A DNA stretch of 64,000 nucleotides from Methylomonas sp. UP202 (GTDB lineage Bacteria; Pseudomonadota; Gammaproteobacteria; Methylococcales; Methylomonadaceae): the NCBI RefSeq assembly GCF_029910655.1, contig NZ_CP123897.1:2841547-2905546 (forward strand), in the 5' to 3' direction. The position numbers and the translations under genes are program-made. Shown here one piece after another: positions 1 to 9,022 of the stretch (its first letter is position 1; every line of letters begins with the position of its first letter). The notes beneath the pieces were generated by a model. The model was not told where the DNA came from. It saw nothing but the letters and a program-made list of their open reading frames with translations, and did no database searches.

Positions 1-798
1 GTAGCGGTCCAGTTCGGCGATGACATCGGCGAGCGATTTATCCTTGAAAATCAAGCGCCCCTTCAGCCAGGCAAAGCGTTGCTCCGCATCGCTGGCCGCC
101 GGTTCCGATACGCCGGCCGTCGACATGTCGCTGTGCTGACCGGCCCGTACGGTCCGGCTTTCGCCGCGTTCGGTGCTGCAAACGACCACACCGCTTTCGA
201 CGTCGACCGACGTGGTCGCGCCATCGCGCACGCTGAAACGGGTTCCAACCACACTGACCGTGCCTTGCTCGACGCGCACCACGAAGGGCCGGGCTTTGTC
301 CGGTTGTACTTCGAAATATGCCTCCCCTTTCAACAAAATCACGCCGCGCCGGCCGTCGGCGTAGTCAAGCTTTACCGCGCTGTCGGTATTTAAAATCAGC
401 GCGGAACCGTCGGCGAGTATTTCCCGGCGCTGTTTGCCGGCGGGGGTAGCGAAATCGGCGCGCAGCACGTCGATCCAGCCGGCGGCGAACGCCAGCCAGC
501 CGCAAACCAGCATCACGCCGGCCGCTGCCGCCCAACCGGCCGTAAAGCGGCGGACCGGCACCGGCAACGGAATCGCCGCATACTGTCCAAGCGCGACGAC
601 CAAGGCCGGCGAGCTCCACAGGGCTTCGGCGCGTTCGTAAGCCTGCCGGTGTTCCGGCGATTGTTGCAACCAATCGGCGAACTCCCGGCGCGCGCTGGCG
701 TCGGCCGGTTCGCCGCTCAGGCGGGTCAGCCAGGCCAAGGCCTCGCGGTCAAGGGCGGACAGCTCGGGTGGAAATGAAGAATCGGTTGCGGTGGACAT
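1..798 (-). CDS. FecR-family anti-sigma/sensor protein (3' end outside window)
   Basis: Reading the minus strand from the ATG at 796-798 gives 266 open codons that run off the window edge. The N-terminal ~50 residues resemble the DUF4880/FecR N-terminal domain (LDREALAWLTRLSGEPAD then FADWLQQSPEHRQAY). One hydrophobic segment follows at about residues 87-108, then a periplasmic FecR domain (VRVEQGTVSVVGTRFSVR). In the family, FecR spans the inner membrane, senses a loaded TonB-dependent receptor and controls its partner ECF sigma factor. The FecI-like sigma gene lies 63 bp upstream on the same strand, so the two are probably co-transcribed. A receptor gene would be expected beyond the left edge. 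The substrate cannot be read from this sequence. Confidence 0.9.
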   Translation of the reverse strand, partial: MSTATDSSFPPELSALDREALAWLTRLSGEPADASARREFADWLQQSPEHRQAYERAEALWSSPALVVALGQYAAIPLPVPVRRFTAGWAAAAGVMLVCGWLAFAAGWIDVLRADFATPAGKQRREILADGSALILNTDSAVKLDYADGRRGVILLKGEAYFEVQPDKARPFVVRVEQGTVSVVGTRFSVRDGATTSVDVESGVVVCSTERGESRTVRAGQHSDMSTAGVSEPAASDAEQRFAWLKGRLIFKDKSLADVIAELDRY

Positions 799-861
799 CG
801 ACGATTGGGCGGAAGTGACGACGGATAGTATCAGCTTAGCGGGTCGGCATGTATGCACGGC

Positions 862-1395
862 TCAGTCGGTACCGTTCATTTGCGCGGCCAGCAAATGCGC
901 TAACGCAACCTGGACGTTTTTCTCGACCGCGCTGCGGGAAATTCCGAAATGCCGGGCAATGCGTTCGTAGGGCCAGTGGTGAAACTTGTGCATCACCAGA
1001 ATTTGCCGGCGCCGTTCCGACAGGCCCTCCAGCGCTTTCATCAATAACGCGACCTGTTGCTGGTCTTCGACTTGCCGGTCCGGCGTTGGCGCGCCGGCCG
1101 GCAATCGCGCCAGCAGGTCGTCCTCGCCATCGTCATCGCGGTCGCGCTCGACGCCGGCTTGGCGCACCTGCTGCTTGCGCAGGTGGTCCAAGGCTAGATT
1201 ACGGCCGATCTGGTACAAAAACGGCCTGGGAAAATGAATATCCTGGGATTGCGCGGTCTGGAGCAATTTCAAATACGCTTCCTGCGCCAAGTCCTCGGCG
1301 GTCTGCGGGCATCCGACGATCGTGAAGATTGAGTGAATCAAGGATTGCCGATGATCGCGAAACAAATCGCCGACATCGACCGCTATGCTGCTCAT
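862..1395 (-). CDS. FecI-like ECF RNA polymerase sigma factor
   Basis: The 177-residue protein has sigma-70 region 2 (CPQTAEDLAQEAYLKLL, then RPFLYQIGRNLALDHLRK) and a region 4 helix-turn-helix near the C-terminus (YERIARHFGISRSAVEKNVQ). This is the usual ECF size, with no extra domain. The SAVEKNV recognition helix is typical of FecI-type factors that pair with a FecR protein, and the fecR-like gene follows 63 bp downstream. It probably directs transcription of a TonB-dependent uptake gene outside the window. A charged linker (RDRDDDGEDD, about residues 84-93) between the two regions is longer than usual but not disruptive. Confidence 0.92.
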   Translation of the reverse strand: MSSIAVDVGDLFRDHRQSLIHSIFTIVGCPQTAEDLAQEAYLKLLQTAQSQDIHFPRPFLYQIGRNLALDHLRKQQVRQAGVERDRDDDGEDDLLARLPAGAPTPDRQVEDQQQVALLMKALEGLSERRRQILVMHKFHHWPYERIARHFGISRSAVEKNVQVALAHLLAAQMNGTD

Positions 1396-1509
1396 AATCT
1401 GAACTTGGAATTGACCGCAAACGGGACTGGACTAGAGGGTAAGCAATTCGCGGGCCGCCGTTAAACGCCACGAATCTTCGGCCAGCGGCAAGGTCGGCCG
1501 GCTAAACAC

Positions 1510-1545
1510 TGTGTCATATCCCACAGCACCGAGGCATATGACACA
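1510..1545. promoter_or_regulatory. Perfect 10-bp inverted repeat between sigma gene and ubiC
   Basis: TGTGTCATAT (1510-1519) and ATATGACACA (1536-1545) are perfect reverse complements separated by 16 bp. They lie in the 277-bp divergent spacer between the fecI-like gene and ubiC, about 115 bp before the sigma start and about 130 bp before ubiC. The geometry suits a dimeric regulator or a hairpin; no T-run follows, so it is not a classical terminator. The regulator is unknown. Confidence 0.4.
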
Positions 1546-1672
1546 TGAAGAGCCTATCATTCCGGATTCAACCGAGAACGCCGCGTCGGCGGTGTTAAAA
1601 TACGCTTTTCGACCACCGTCGCACTTTCCATCCGCATGATTGCCCGCATCGCATTAGTTCAAGAGGCCACCG

Positions 1673-2236
1673 TTGGCCAATAACAGTCGTTTGTTCGTCA
1701 AAGCACCGTTGTGGCTAGCGCGGAAATCCGCCGATCAACACCGTCTCGCTATCGATTTGCAATCCTGGCTCGACGAAACCGGCTCGTTGACCAAACGTCT
1801 GCGCGGGATTTACGGCCAGGATTTTGGGGTTTCGGTGTTGTTCAACCGCTGGCGGCCGGCCTTCATCGACGAATGCCGTTTGCTCGGCCTACCGACCGCA
1901 CGTTATCAATTGGTCAGAGAGGTGATGCTGCATGCCGCCGGCCGACCGTTGGTATTGGCGCGGACGATTTTGCCGGAACGCACCATAGAAATTGCGCATC
2001 GCAATCTGTCCCACTTGGGTAACCGGCCTCTGGGAGAAGTGATTTTTGCCTATCCGGATCTGGAGCGGCGGCAACGCCAATTCAGCCGCGCGCCGGCGTC
2101 GAACTGGTCGCCGGCCTTGGCTCAAGGCTTGGAATTGCGCCAGCCGGTTTGGGGGCGCCGCACCGTCTACGCGATCCATCAGCAACCTCTGGTAGTGGCG
2201 GAATTTTTCTTGCCGGGCTTATTTTGGAAGGGCTGA
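1673..2236 (+). CDS. ubiC: Chorismate--pyruvate lyase, ubiquinone biosynthesis
   Basis: The 187-residue product matches UbiC throughout: WLDETGSLTKRLR near residue 30, LVREVMLHAAGRPLVLARTILP in the centre, and WGRRTVYAIHQQPLVVAEFFLPG at the C-terminus. The enzyme removes pyruvate from chorismate to give 4-hydroxybenzoate, the first committed step to ubiquinone. The start is TTG, chosen because AAGAGG at 1661-1666 lies 6 bp upstream and no in-frame ATG fits. No ubiA follows, unlike the arrangement in many gammaproteobacteria; a repeat element begins 78 bp after the stop. Confidence 0.92.
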   Translation: MANNSRLFVKAPLWLARKSADQHRLAIDLQSWLDETGSLTKRLRGIYGQDFGVSVLFNRWRPAFIDECRLLGLPTARYQLVREVMLHAAGRPLVLARTILPERTIEIAHRNLSHLGNRPLGEVIFAYPDLERRQRQFSRAPASNWSPALAQGLELRQPVWGRRTVYAIHQQPLVVAEFFLPGLFWKG

Positions 2237-2314
2237 GCAAGATGGGGAGGAAACGGACGACGTTGCTGATTTTTCCGGAACGATGCGGTTTAAATGGATT
2301 CCTCTGCCGGAAAA

Positions 2315-2642
2315 CGTTCCCTTCGGCTCCGCTCAGGGAACGTCCTGCACGCCTCGGGAGCGGAGCCGAAAAGCCTCAAACAGGCTCGCTGAGCGGAACC
2401 AATCCATCGACCAGCACCTTCCCTAAGCAAAGCAAGAGCAGCACTCGCCCGTTCCCGGAACGGAGCAAAAGTACCGCCCACCCGTTCCCTGAGCAAAGCA
2501 GAAGTACCGCCCACCCGTTCCCTGAGCAAAGCAAAAGTACCGCCCACCCGCTCCCTGAACAAAGCAAATGTACCGTGTACCTGTTCCCTAAGCGGAGCAA
2601 AAGGACCATCCACCCGCTCCCTGAGCGGAGTCGAAGGGAACG
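2315..2642. repeat. 328-bp element: 28-bp terminal inverted repeats around 33-bp tandem repeats
   Basis: The left end (2315-2342, core CTTCGGCTCCGCTCAGGG) and right end (2615-2642) are inverted copies with two mismatches in 28. Between them, from about 2420, is a degenerate 33-bp tandem repeat; each unit holds a TTCCCTGAGCRRAGC core related to the terminal repeat plus a GTACCGCCCACCCG-type linker. At least five units are clear. A second element with the same ends but a different interior period lies at 15463-15797. It has the outline of a MITE or an expanded REP-type repeat. Open frames through it arise because 33 is divisible by three. Confidence 0.75.
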
Positions 2643-2801
2643 GGCCAATGATTCAGCGTTAACCGGCTGAATCACTAATTTCGGCAATCGGAGTTGTTGA
2701 ATGTGCGATGAAAGCCTCAGTGCGAAAGCCATCGCACCGAGCGGGACGCCATTGGCGGCAGAAGCCGCTCCTGGCAAATTTAGCAATCGCCGATAACAGA
2801 C

Positions 2802-3809
2802 TTAAACCCGGTAATACTCGCGATACCAGGTCACGAAACGCTCTATGCCCTCTTGTATCGTGGTACTGGGCTTATAGCCAACATCCTCGACCAAGGCTTC
2901 GACATCGGCATAGGTATCCGGTACGTCGCCGGGTTGCAGCGGCAACAGGTTTTTCTCGGCGGTTTTACCGAGAAAACGCTCCAGGGTTTCGATGTAGGCC
3001 ATCAATTCCACCGGGCTTTGGTTGCCGATATTGTAGACCCGCCACGGCGCGCGACTGGTGCCGGGATCGGGTTTGGCGCCGCTCCAGTCCGGATTGGGCT
3101 CGGCGGTATGATCCAGCGTCCGAATCACGCCTTCGACGATGTCGTCGATATAGGTAAAATCGCGGCGGTGCTTGCCGTAGTTGAACACGTCGATTTTTTC
3201 GCCAGCTAAAATCGCCTTGGTAAACAAAAACAAGGCCATGTCCGGACGGCCCCACGGGCCGTAGACGGTAAAAAAGCGCAGTCCGGTAGTCGGCAAGTTG
3301 TAGAGATTGCTGTAGGTGTGCGCCATCAACTCGTTAGCCTTCTTGGAAGCAGCGTACAAGCTGAGCGGATGGTCAACGTTATCGTGTACCGAAAACGGCA
3401 TGGCTTCGTTGGCGCCGTACACCGAACTGCTGGATGCATAGACCAAATGCTCGACGCCATGATGACGGCAGCCTTCCAGGATGTTGATGAAGCCGACGAT
3501 ATTGCTGTCGATATACGCGTAGGGATTTTCGATCGAGTAGCGAACGCCGGCTTGCGCGGCCAGATTGACCACTTTTTGCGGCCGATGCTGTTTGAACAAT
3601 GCCCCCATACCGCCACGGTCGGCAATATCCAAGCGCACATCGGTAAATCCCGGAAATGCCTGCAAACGCGCCAATCGGTTGATTTTCAGATTGACGTCGT
3701 AATAGTCGTTGAGATTGTCTACGCCGATGACTTCGTCGCCGCGCTCCAACAATCGCAACGCCAAATGGTTACCGATAAACCCGGCGGTGCCGGTCACCAT
3801 GATTTTCAT
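2802..3809 (-). CDS. NAD-dependent nucleotide-sugar epimerase (UDP-glucuronate 4-epimerase type)
   Basis: This 335-residue short-chain dehydrogenase/epimerase starts with the Rossmann motif GTAGFIG (residues 7-13). It has the family serine patch YASSSSVYG and the catalytic YAASK motif. The [15 protein letters not shown] segment after the first strand is typical of UDP-glucuronate 4-epimerases (LspL/Cap1J type), which make UDP-galacturonate for capsule or O-antigen. It lies 3 bp downstream of a nucleotide-sugar dehydrogenase on the same strand, so the pair probably oxidises and epimerises a UDP-sugar for surface polysaccharide. The exact sugar is inferred; UDP-N-acetylhexosamine is the alternative. 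Confidence 0.85.
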   Translation of the reverse strand: MKIMVTGTAGFIGNHLALRLLERGDEVIGVDNLNDYYDVNLKINRLARLQAFPGFTDVRLDIADRGGMGALFKQHRPQKVVNLAAQAGVRYSIENPYAYIDSNIVGFINILEGCRHHGVEHLVYASSSSVYGANEAMPFSVHDNVDHPLSLYAASKKANELMAHTYSNLYNLPTTGLRFFTVYGPWGRPDMALFLFTKAILAGEKIDVFNYGKHRRDFTYIDDIVEGVIRTLDHTAEPNPDWSGAKPDPGTSRAPWRVYNIGNQSPVELMAYIETLERFLGKTAEKNLLPLQPGDVPDTYADVEALVEDVGYKPSTTIQEGIERFVTWYREYYRV

Positions 3810-3812
3810 CGC

Positions 3813-5084
3813 TTACAGTCTCGCGTCGGTCTGATCGGCCGGGAACAGATATTTCAAATCGTAAACCACCGCGTCCGGCTTGCCCAAGGCCCGGATGTCG
3901 GCGATAGCCATGTTTCTGAATTCGTCGTGGGCCACCGCCAGGATGATGGCTTCGTATTTGCCGGCTTCCGGCTGGGCTATTGGCCGAATGCCGTATTCGT
4001 GGACGGCTTCGTCGGGGTTCACCCATGGATCATAGATATCGACGTTGACGCCGTAGGTGTCCAGTTCGGCGACGATGTCAACGACGCGGGTGTTGCGGAT
4101 GTCCGGGCAGTTTTCCTTGAAAGTCAAGCCGAGTATCAACACATTGGCTTGCTGCACGTGGAAACGTTTTTTCAGCATCAGCTTAACCAGTTGCGACACC
4201 ACGTAAACGCCCATGCCGTCGTTGATGCGCCGACCGGACAGAATCACTTCCGGGTTGTAACCGATCGCCTGCGCCTTATGGGTCAGATAATAAGGATCGA
4301 CTCCGATGCAATGCCCGCCGACCAAGCCGGGCCGGAACGGCAGAAAATTCCATTTGGTGCCGGCCGCGATCAGAACTTCCTCGGTGTCGATGCCTAAACG
4401 GTTGAAAATCAGCGCCAACTCGTTGATCAACGCGATGTTGACGTCGCGCTGGGTGTTCTCGATGACTTTCGCCGCCTCGGCCACCTTGATACAGCTGGCT
4501 TTGTGGGTGCCGGCGGTAATGATGCTTTTATAGAGTTGATCGACTTTTTCGGCGACTTCCGGCGTCGAACCGGAAGTCACTTTCAGGATATTGGTAACCC
4601 GGTGCTGCTTGTCGCCGGGGTTGATCCGTTCGGGACTGTAGCCGACAAAAAAATCCTTATTGAATGTCAAACCGGAACCGCGCTCAAGAATCGGCACGCA
4701 AACTTCCTCGGTCGCGCCGGGATAGACGGTGGATTCGTAGATGACGATGTCGCCGGACTTGATCACTTTGCCCAATGTTTCGCTGGCTTTTTGCAGCGGC
4801 GTGAAATCGGGCTGCTTATGTTCGTTGATCGGCGTCGGCACCGTGACGATGTAAAAATTGCAGTCGGCGATGTCCGACAAATCGGCGGTATAACTCAAAT
4901 GAATGGCTTGCGCCAGTTCCTCTTCACTAACTTCCAGCGTGTGATCGTGGCCGGACCTCAGTTCCTCGACCCGGTTGCGATTGATATCGAAACCGACGGT
5001 CGGGTATTTATGGCCAAACTCCACAGCCAGCGGCAATCCCACATAACCCAAACCAATCATGCCGATTTTGACGTTTTTTAGCAT
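3813..5084 (-). CDS. UDP-sugar 6-dehydrogenase (TviB/WbpO-like)
   Basis: The 423-residue protein has the N-terminal NAD-binding motif [10 protein letters not shown], the YGSTVYPG-like segment [12 protein letters not shown], and the catalytic region [18 protein letters not shown], followed by the C-terminal UDP-binding domain ([22 protein letters not shown]). The family oxidises C6 of UDP-GlcNAc, UDP-GalNAc or UDP-glucose to the uronate. [19 protein letters not shown] resembles TviB of Vi capsule synthesis more than Ugd. The ATG at 5084 is preferred over the GTG two codons upstream because AGGAG lies 9 bp before it. It is coupled to the epimerase gene 3 bp downstream. Confidence 0.88.
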   Translation of the reverse strand: MLKNVKIGMIGLGYVGLPLAVEFGHKYPTVGFDINRNRVEELRSGHDHTLEVSEEELAQAIHLSYTADLSDIADCNFYIVTVPTPINEHKQPDFTPLQKASETLGKVIKSGDIVIYESTVYPGATEEVCVPILERGSGLTFNKDFFVGYSPERINPGDKQHRVTNILKVTSGSTPEVAEKVDQLYKSIITAGTHKASCIKVAEAAKVIENTQRDVNIALINELALIFNRLGIDTEEVLIAAGTKWNFLPFRPGLVGGHCIGVDPYYLTHKAQAIGYNPEVILSGRRINDGMGVYVVSQLVKLMLKKRFHVQQANVLILGLTFKENCPDIRNTRVVDIVAELDTYGVNVDIYDPWVNPDEAVHEYGIRPIAQPEAGKYEAIILAVAHDEFRNMAIADIRALGKPDAVVYDLKYLFPADQTDARL

Positions 5085-5133
5085 ATACACTGACTCCTGT
5101 TCCGCCGCCTAATCGCGGCCGATAGCACCAAAA

Positions 5134-5745
5134 TTATTTTTTGACGATAGCGCCCCACGCGGTTATCCAGGCTTGCGCCAGATAACTCTCGGCCGATTTG
5201 GGCAGACTGCCGTTCAGCACCATGGCCAGCATTTGGTTGATGATGCCGAAGAAATAAGTGTAGGCCAATAAAGGATCGATGGCGCGGATTTCGCCGTCGC
5301 GCACGCCGTTTTGAAAGATACGCTTGATCTTGTTGAACGCGGCGGTATCCAGCAGCGGCTTGGGCTCGGCCAAAAACTCCTCGCTCTTGACGAACAACAG
5401 GAATTGGACGATCTCCGGCGCATCGTCGGTCAGTTTAAACAACAGATCGACGACCTCGCGCAATTGTTCGGCGGCCTTGCGGTTGCGCCGACGGATGTCG
5501 TCCACCGAAATGCTCAAGCTGTCGAAGATTTGCTCGTGCAAGGCTTGAGCGATAGCTTGCTTGGTCTTGAAATGCTGATTGATACCGGTATTGGTTTTCA
5601 AGCCGAGCGCATCCTTCAAGTCGGTCAGCGACGTATTGAAATACCCGTTCTTGGCAAACAATTTCAACGCCGCTTGTAATACTTCTTCCTGCGTAACGTT
5701 GTGCTTTTGGGGAGTTTGTTCTAATTCTTCTTGTTCTTGTTCCAT
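5134..5745 (-). CDS. TetR/AcrR-family transcriptional regulator
   Basis: The 203-residue protein has an N-terminal TetR helix-turn-helix (TQEEVLQAALKLFAKNGYFNTSLTDLKDALGL, residues ~18-50). The TGINQHFKTKQAIAQALHEQ stretch ends the DNA-binding domain and leads into a helical ligand domain. The first 15 residues are rich in Glu and Gln. It lies between pgsA and the nucleotide-sugar pair, all on one strand; the 49-bp gap to the dehydrogenase gene makes co-transcription possible, so it may control that pair. The ligand is unknown. Confidence 0.85.
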   Translation of the reverse strand: MEQEQEELEQTPQKHNVTQEEVLQAALKLFAKNGYFNTSLTDLKDALGLKTNTGINQHFKTKQAIAQALHEQIFDSLSISVDDIRRRNRKAAEQLREVVDLLFKLTDDAPEIVQFLLFVKSEEFLAEPKPLLDTAAFNKIKRIFQNGVRDGEIRAIDPLLAYTYFFGIINQMLAMVLNGSLPKSAESYLAQAWITAWGAIVKK

Positions 5746-5789
5746 GCTTTATTTATATACAGCTTTACCTGCCGTTTACCCTCTGGTGT

Positions 5790-5809
5790 ACGCGGTCGCG
5801 GGACCGCGT
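5790..5809. terminator. Stem-loop after pgsA
   Basis: ACGCGGTC (5790-5797) and GACCGCGT (5802-5809) form an 8-bp GC-rich stem with a 4-base loop between the pgsA stop and the tetR start. A T-rich run follows only on the plus strand, whereas both neighbouring genes run on the minus strand. It may be an attenuating hairpin rather than a full terminator. Confidence 0.35.
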
Positions 5810-5815
5810 TTATCA

Positions 5816-6376
5816 TTATTCTTTAATGGTTGAGAAAGCCGCGACCAGATAATTAACCATCGACCACAATGTCAACACGGCTGACAAGTATAGCAACCAA
5901 TAACCCATGCTATTGATCGGCAGACCGAACAAGTCGTCGCGATACAACAGCAAACTGATGGCGGCCATTTGCGCGGTGGTTTTCCATTTTCCGAGTTGCG
6001 ACACCTTGACCTTGGCGCGCTGGCCGATTTCGGCCATCCATTCCCTGAGCGAAGCGATCGCGATCTCGCGGCCGATGATGACCGCCGCCGGTATCGCCAA
6101 ATACGGATTGGCCTCCGCCTGTACCAACAACACCAACACGAATGCGACCATCAGCTTATCGGCGACCGGGTCCAAAAAGGCACCGAACGCGGTCTGCATA
6201 TCCATTTTCCTAGCCAGATAGCCATCCAGCCAATCGGTCAGACCGGCGACCAGAAAGATTGACGTACACGCCAGTTTGGAATAGTCCCACGGCAGATAAA
6301 ACACGATCGCCAACAGCGGAATCAAAGCGATCCGCAACAAGGTCAAATAAGTCGGTATCGTGAATCTAATGGTCAT
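5816..6376 (-). CDS. pgsA: CDP-diacylglycerol--glycerol-3-phosphate 3-phosphatidyltransferase
   Basis: The 186-residue integral membrane protein carries the CDP-alcohol phosphotransferase signature: D48, D51-G52, A55-R56, G65, D69 and D73 in the spacing D-x2-DG-x2-AR-x8-G-x3-D-x3-D. It makes phosphatidylglycerol phosphate for phosphatidylglycerol and cardiolipin. The gene starts inside the last codons of uvrC (11-bp overlap). The uvrC-pgsA order is widespread in gammaproteobacteria, so symbol and function are well supported. Confidence 0.95.
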   Translation of the reverse strand: MTIRFTIPTYLTLLRIALIPLLAIVFYLPWDYSKLACTSIFLVAGLTDWLDGYLARKMDMQTAFGAFLDPVADKLMVAFVLVLLVQAEANPYLAIPAAVIIGREIAIASLREWMAEIGQRAKVKVSQLGKWKTTAQMAAISLLLYRDDLFGLPINSMGYWLLYLSAVLTLWSMVNYLVAAFSTIKE

Positions 6377-8207
6377 CTTGTTGATGAAATGTATCGTAAA
6401 TCCGCTGTGCTAAGTGCCGACTAATGCCTTCTATGCTGGTTAACGCATCGACGCTGGCCTTGACCACGCCCTGCAAGCCGCCGAATTGTTTCAATAAACT
6501 CTGGCGGCGCTTGGGCCCCAGACCGGCAATATCCTCCAGCGTCGAGCGGTTTCTGGCCTTGCTCCGGCGTTGCCGATGGCCGGTGATGGCAAACCGGTGC
6601 GCCTCATCGCGAATCTGTTGTATCAACAACAAAGCCGCCGCCCCCGGCGTCACATCCAGCGGCTGATCACGCCCCGCCAGAATGATTTTTTCCATACCGG
6701 CTTTCCTATCCGGACCTTTGGCTACCCCAACTATCATAACATTGTTTATCTGCAATTCGGCCAAAGCCTTTTCCGCCTCGCCGACCTGCCCCTTGCCGCC
6801 GTCGATGAATAAAATGTCCGGCGCCGGATGTTCGCCCTGCTTTTGGCGCTTAAAGCGCCGGAACACCGCTTGATGAATCGCCGCGTAATCGTCGCCGCCG
6901 GTCACGCCTTCGATATTGAAGCGGCGGTAATCGGATTTGACCGGTCCGTTGCGATCGAACACCACGCAGGACGCCACGGTCTGCTCGCCCAAGGTATGAC
7001 TGATGTCGAAGCACTCCAGCCTGGACGGGGTTTCCGGGCAATGCAATTCCTGTTGCAAACTCAAAAACCGGCCGAACAGACCTTGTTGATCGGCCAGTTT
7101 CACGTTCAACGCCGATTCGGCGTTAGTCGTCGCCATTTGCAGCCATTTGGCACGCTCGCCGCGCACGCTCGCCGAAATCGCCACCGCGCGCTTAGCCTGT
7201 TCGCCAAGTACCTCGGCCAGCAGTTCGGCTTCCGGCGGCTGATGGCTAACAATCAATTCCGCCGGCACGGTCTTGTCCAGATAAAACTGAGCGATGAAGG
7301 CTTGCAAAATCTCCGCGGGCCCGTCGTCGTCGCCAATTTTCGGGAAGAATTGGCGATTGCCCAAATTCTGGCCGGCACGGATGAAGAACACTTGCACGCA
7401 GGCCGCGCCGGCCTTGGCGGCGCAGGCCACGATGTCCACGTCACCCTTCTCGCCTTCGACGCATTGTTTTTCCAGCACCGCGCGCAAGCGCCCAATCTGA
7501 TCGCGATAAAACGCCGCCGCTTCGAATTCAAGCTCGGCCGATGCCGCCTCCATCTTCGCGACCAGATTGTCGATTAATAAACCGCCCTTGCCTTCCAAGA
7601 ACAAAATCGTGTTTTCAACGTCGGCGGCATAGGCCTCCTTGCCGACCAAGCCCACGCACGGCGCGGTACAACGTTCGATCTGATACTGCAAACACGGCCG
7701 CGACCTGGCGTTGTAATACGCGTCCTCGCACTGACGTACCGGAAAAATCTTTTGCAACAACTTCAAGGTTTCCTTGACCGCGCTGGCGCTAGGGTAAGGA
7801 CCGAAATAACGGCCGCGCCGCTTCTTGGCACCGCGATGAAAGCTCAGTTGCGGGAAGTCGTGAAAACTGGAGATAAACACATAGGGATAGGATTTATCGT
7901 CGCGCAGACTAATGTTATAGCGCGGCTTGTGGCGCTTGATCAGCTGGCTTTCCAGCAACAAGGCCTCGCCCTCGGTATGCGTCACGGTAACTTCGATCGC
8001 GGCGATCCTGGCAACCATCGCCTGTTGCTTGGGCGACACCGCGTTACCGCGAAAATAGCTCGACACCCGGTTTTTCAGGTTCTTGGCCTTGCCGATGTAA
8101 ATAATCTCGGCGTTGGCGTCGAGCATGCGATAAATGCCCGGCCGTTGCGTCAAGGTCTTTAAGAAGGCCTTGACGTCGAAACCGGACAGGTCGGCGCTCT
8201 CGGTCAC
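6366..8207 (-). CDS. uvrC: UvrABC excinuclease subunit C
   Basis: The 613-residue product shows the GIY-YIG nuclease domain (RPGIYRML then IIYIGKAKNL, residues ~15-45), a UVR motif (VAKMEAASAELEFEAAAFYRD), the RNase H-like domain (CFDISHTLGEQTVASCVVF) and terminal helix-hairpin-helix motifs (LEDIAGLGPKRRQSLLKQFG). It makes both incisions in nucleotide excision repair. A GTG at 8207 is taken as the start because it overlaps the stop of the upstream udg gene (GTGA) and leaves the usual ~610-residue length; the longer frame adds a tail that reads through udg. It overlaps pgsA at its 3' end. Confidence 0.95.
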   Translation of the reverse strand: MTESADLSGFDVKAFLKTLTQRPGIYRMLDANAEIIYIGKAKNLKNRVSSYFRGNAVSPKQQAMVARIAAIEVTVTHTEGEALLLESQLIKRHKPRYNISLRDDKSYPYVFISSFHDFPQLSFHRGAKKRRGRYFGPYPSASAVKETLKLLQKIFPVRQCEDAYYNARSRPCLQYQIERCTAPCVGLVGKEAYAADVENTILFLEGKGGLLIDNLVAKMEAASAELEFEAAAFYRDQIGRLRAVLEKQCVEGEKGDVDIVACAAKAGAACVQVFFIRAGQNLGNRQFFPKIGDDDGPAEILQAFIAQFYLDKTVPAELIVSHQPPEAELLAEVLGEQAKRAVAISASVRGERAKWLQMATTNAESALNVKLADQQGLFGRFLSLQQELHCPETPSRLECFDISHTLGEQTVASCVVFDRNGPVKSDYRRFNIEGVTGGDDYAAIHQAVFRRFKRQKQGEHPAPDILFIDGGKGQVGEAEKALAELQINNVMIVGVAKGPDRKAGMEKIILAGRDQPLDVTPGAAALLLIQQIRDEAHRFAITGHRQRRSKARNRSTLEDIAGLGPKRRQSLLKQFGGLQGVVKASVDALTSIEGISRHLAQRIYDTFHQQDDH

Positions 8208-8851
8208 GGCGCTTCGGCTAACAAGCGTTTGACGGTTTGAAAGATCTCGGCGAACATCGCCACGCTCAAGCGATTGGTTTGCACGTTGTAACGGCTGCAA
8301 TGGTAAGAGCTGACCAAGGTGTTCCCGTCCGGCAGCTCAAAACACACGTGATGTGCGAATTTGACGGTATTGGCCTTCAAGCCGTAAGCGCGCAAAACCG
8401 CCTGATGAGCGATATTGCCCAGCGCCAGGATGACCGAATGCGCCGGCAGCGTTTTCACTTCCTCGGCCAGATACGGATTGCATTGTTTGATTTCGTCGCC
8501 GGTCGGCTTGTTTTGCGGCGGTAAACACTTAACTGCATTGGTGATCCGACAGTTCGTCAACACCAAGCCGTCCGTCAAGTTTGCCGACTCCGCTTGGTTG
8601 CTGAAACCGAAATCGTGCAAGGCCCGGTACAGCAGCAAGCCGGCATAATCGCCGGTAAACGGCCTGCCGCTGGCATTGGCGCCGTGCATGCCCGGCGCCA
8701 GCCCCACCACCAGCAAACGCGCTTGCGGATCGCCGAACGGCGCCACCGGCCGCGCGTGGTAATCGGGATGTTGACATTTGACGTCGTCGAGAAAAGCGGC
8801 CAAACGCGGGCAGAGGCGGCAATCCTGATTAAAGTATGCGGAATCGGACAT
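8204..8851 (-). CDS. Family 5-type uracil-DNA glycosylase (UdgB-like)
   Basis: The 215-residue protein has the iron-sulfur UDG layout: CRLCPRLAAF near the N-terminus (cluster ligands), VVGLAPGMHGANASGRPFTGDYAG (motif A region with no acidic catalytic residue, as in family 5), TNCRITNAVKCLPPQNKPT, and VSSYHCSRYNVQT near the C-terminus. It removes uracil or other deaminated bases. The ATG at 8851 is preferred because the longer frame's extra 33 residues show no domain. Its TGA overlaps the uvrC GTG, so excision repair and base repair are translationally coupled here. Confidence 0.85.
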   Translation of the reverse strand: MSDSAYFNQDCRLCPRLAAFLDDVKCQHPDYHARPVAPFGDPQARLLVVGLAPGMHGANASGRPFTGDYAGLLLYRALHDFGFSNQAESANLTDGLVLTNCRITNAVKCLPPQNKPTGDEIKQCNPYLAEEVKTLPAHSVILALGNIAHQAVLRAYGLKANTVKFAHHVCFELPDGNTLVSSYHCSRYNVQTNRLSVAMFAEIFQTVKRLLAEAP

Positions 8852-9022
8852 AAAGATTTCGGTAATGGAAAACCCGCCGATTTTACCGGAGAGCGGCCGG
8901 TTTTGCGCTGACGGCTTTACGCCCGCCTCCCACCCGCTCTCGACCAGCACCGGATCGGGAAGAATTTGTCAATTCTGCGCGTTTCGCTATGCTGTAGCAG
9001 GCAACCTCCACCGAGAAATTCC

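Noticed and set aside
2149..2786. Overlapping 100-170-codon frames on both strands through the 33-bp repeats
   Set aside because: The period is a multiple of three, so frames stay open by construction; the translations are simple repeats with no domain, and they overlap the end of ubiC.
3318..4397. 359-codon plus-strand frame opposite the epimerase and dehydrogenase genes
   Set aside because: It is antisense to two well-recognised enzymes and has no domain; a high-GC shadow frame.
6040..6060. CCCTGAGCGAAGC-like string within pgsA resembling the repeat core
   Set aside because: It lies in conserved coding sequence and lacks the paired inverted end; chance similarity.
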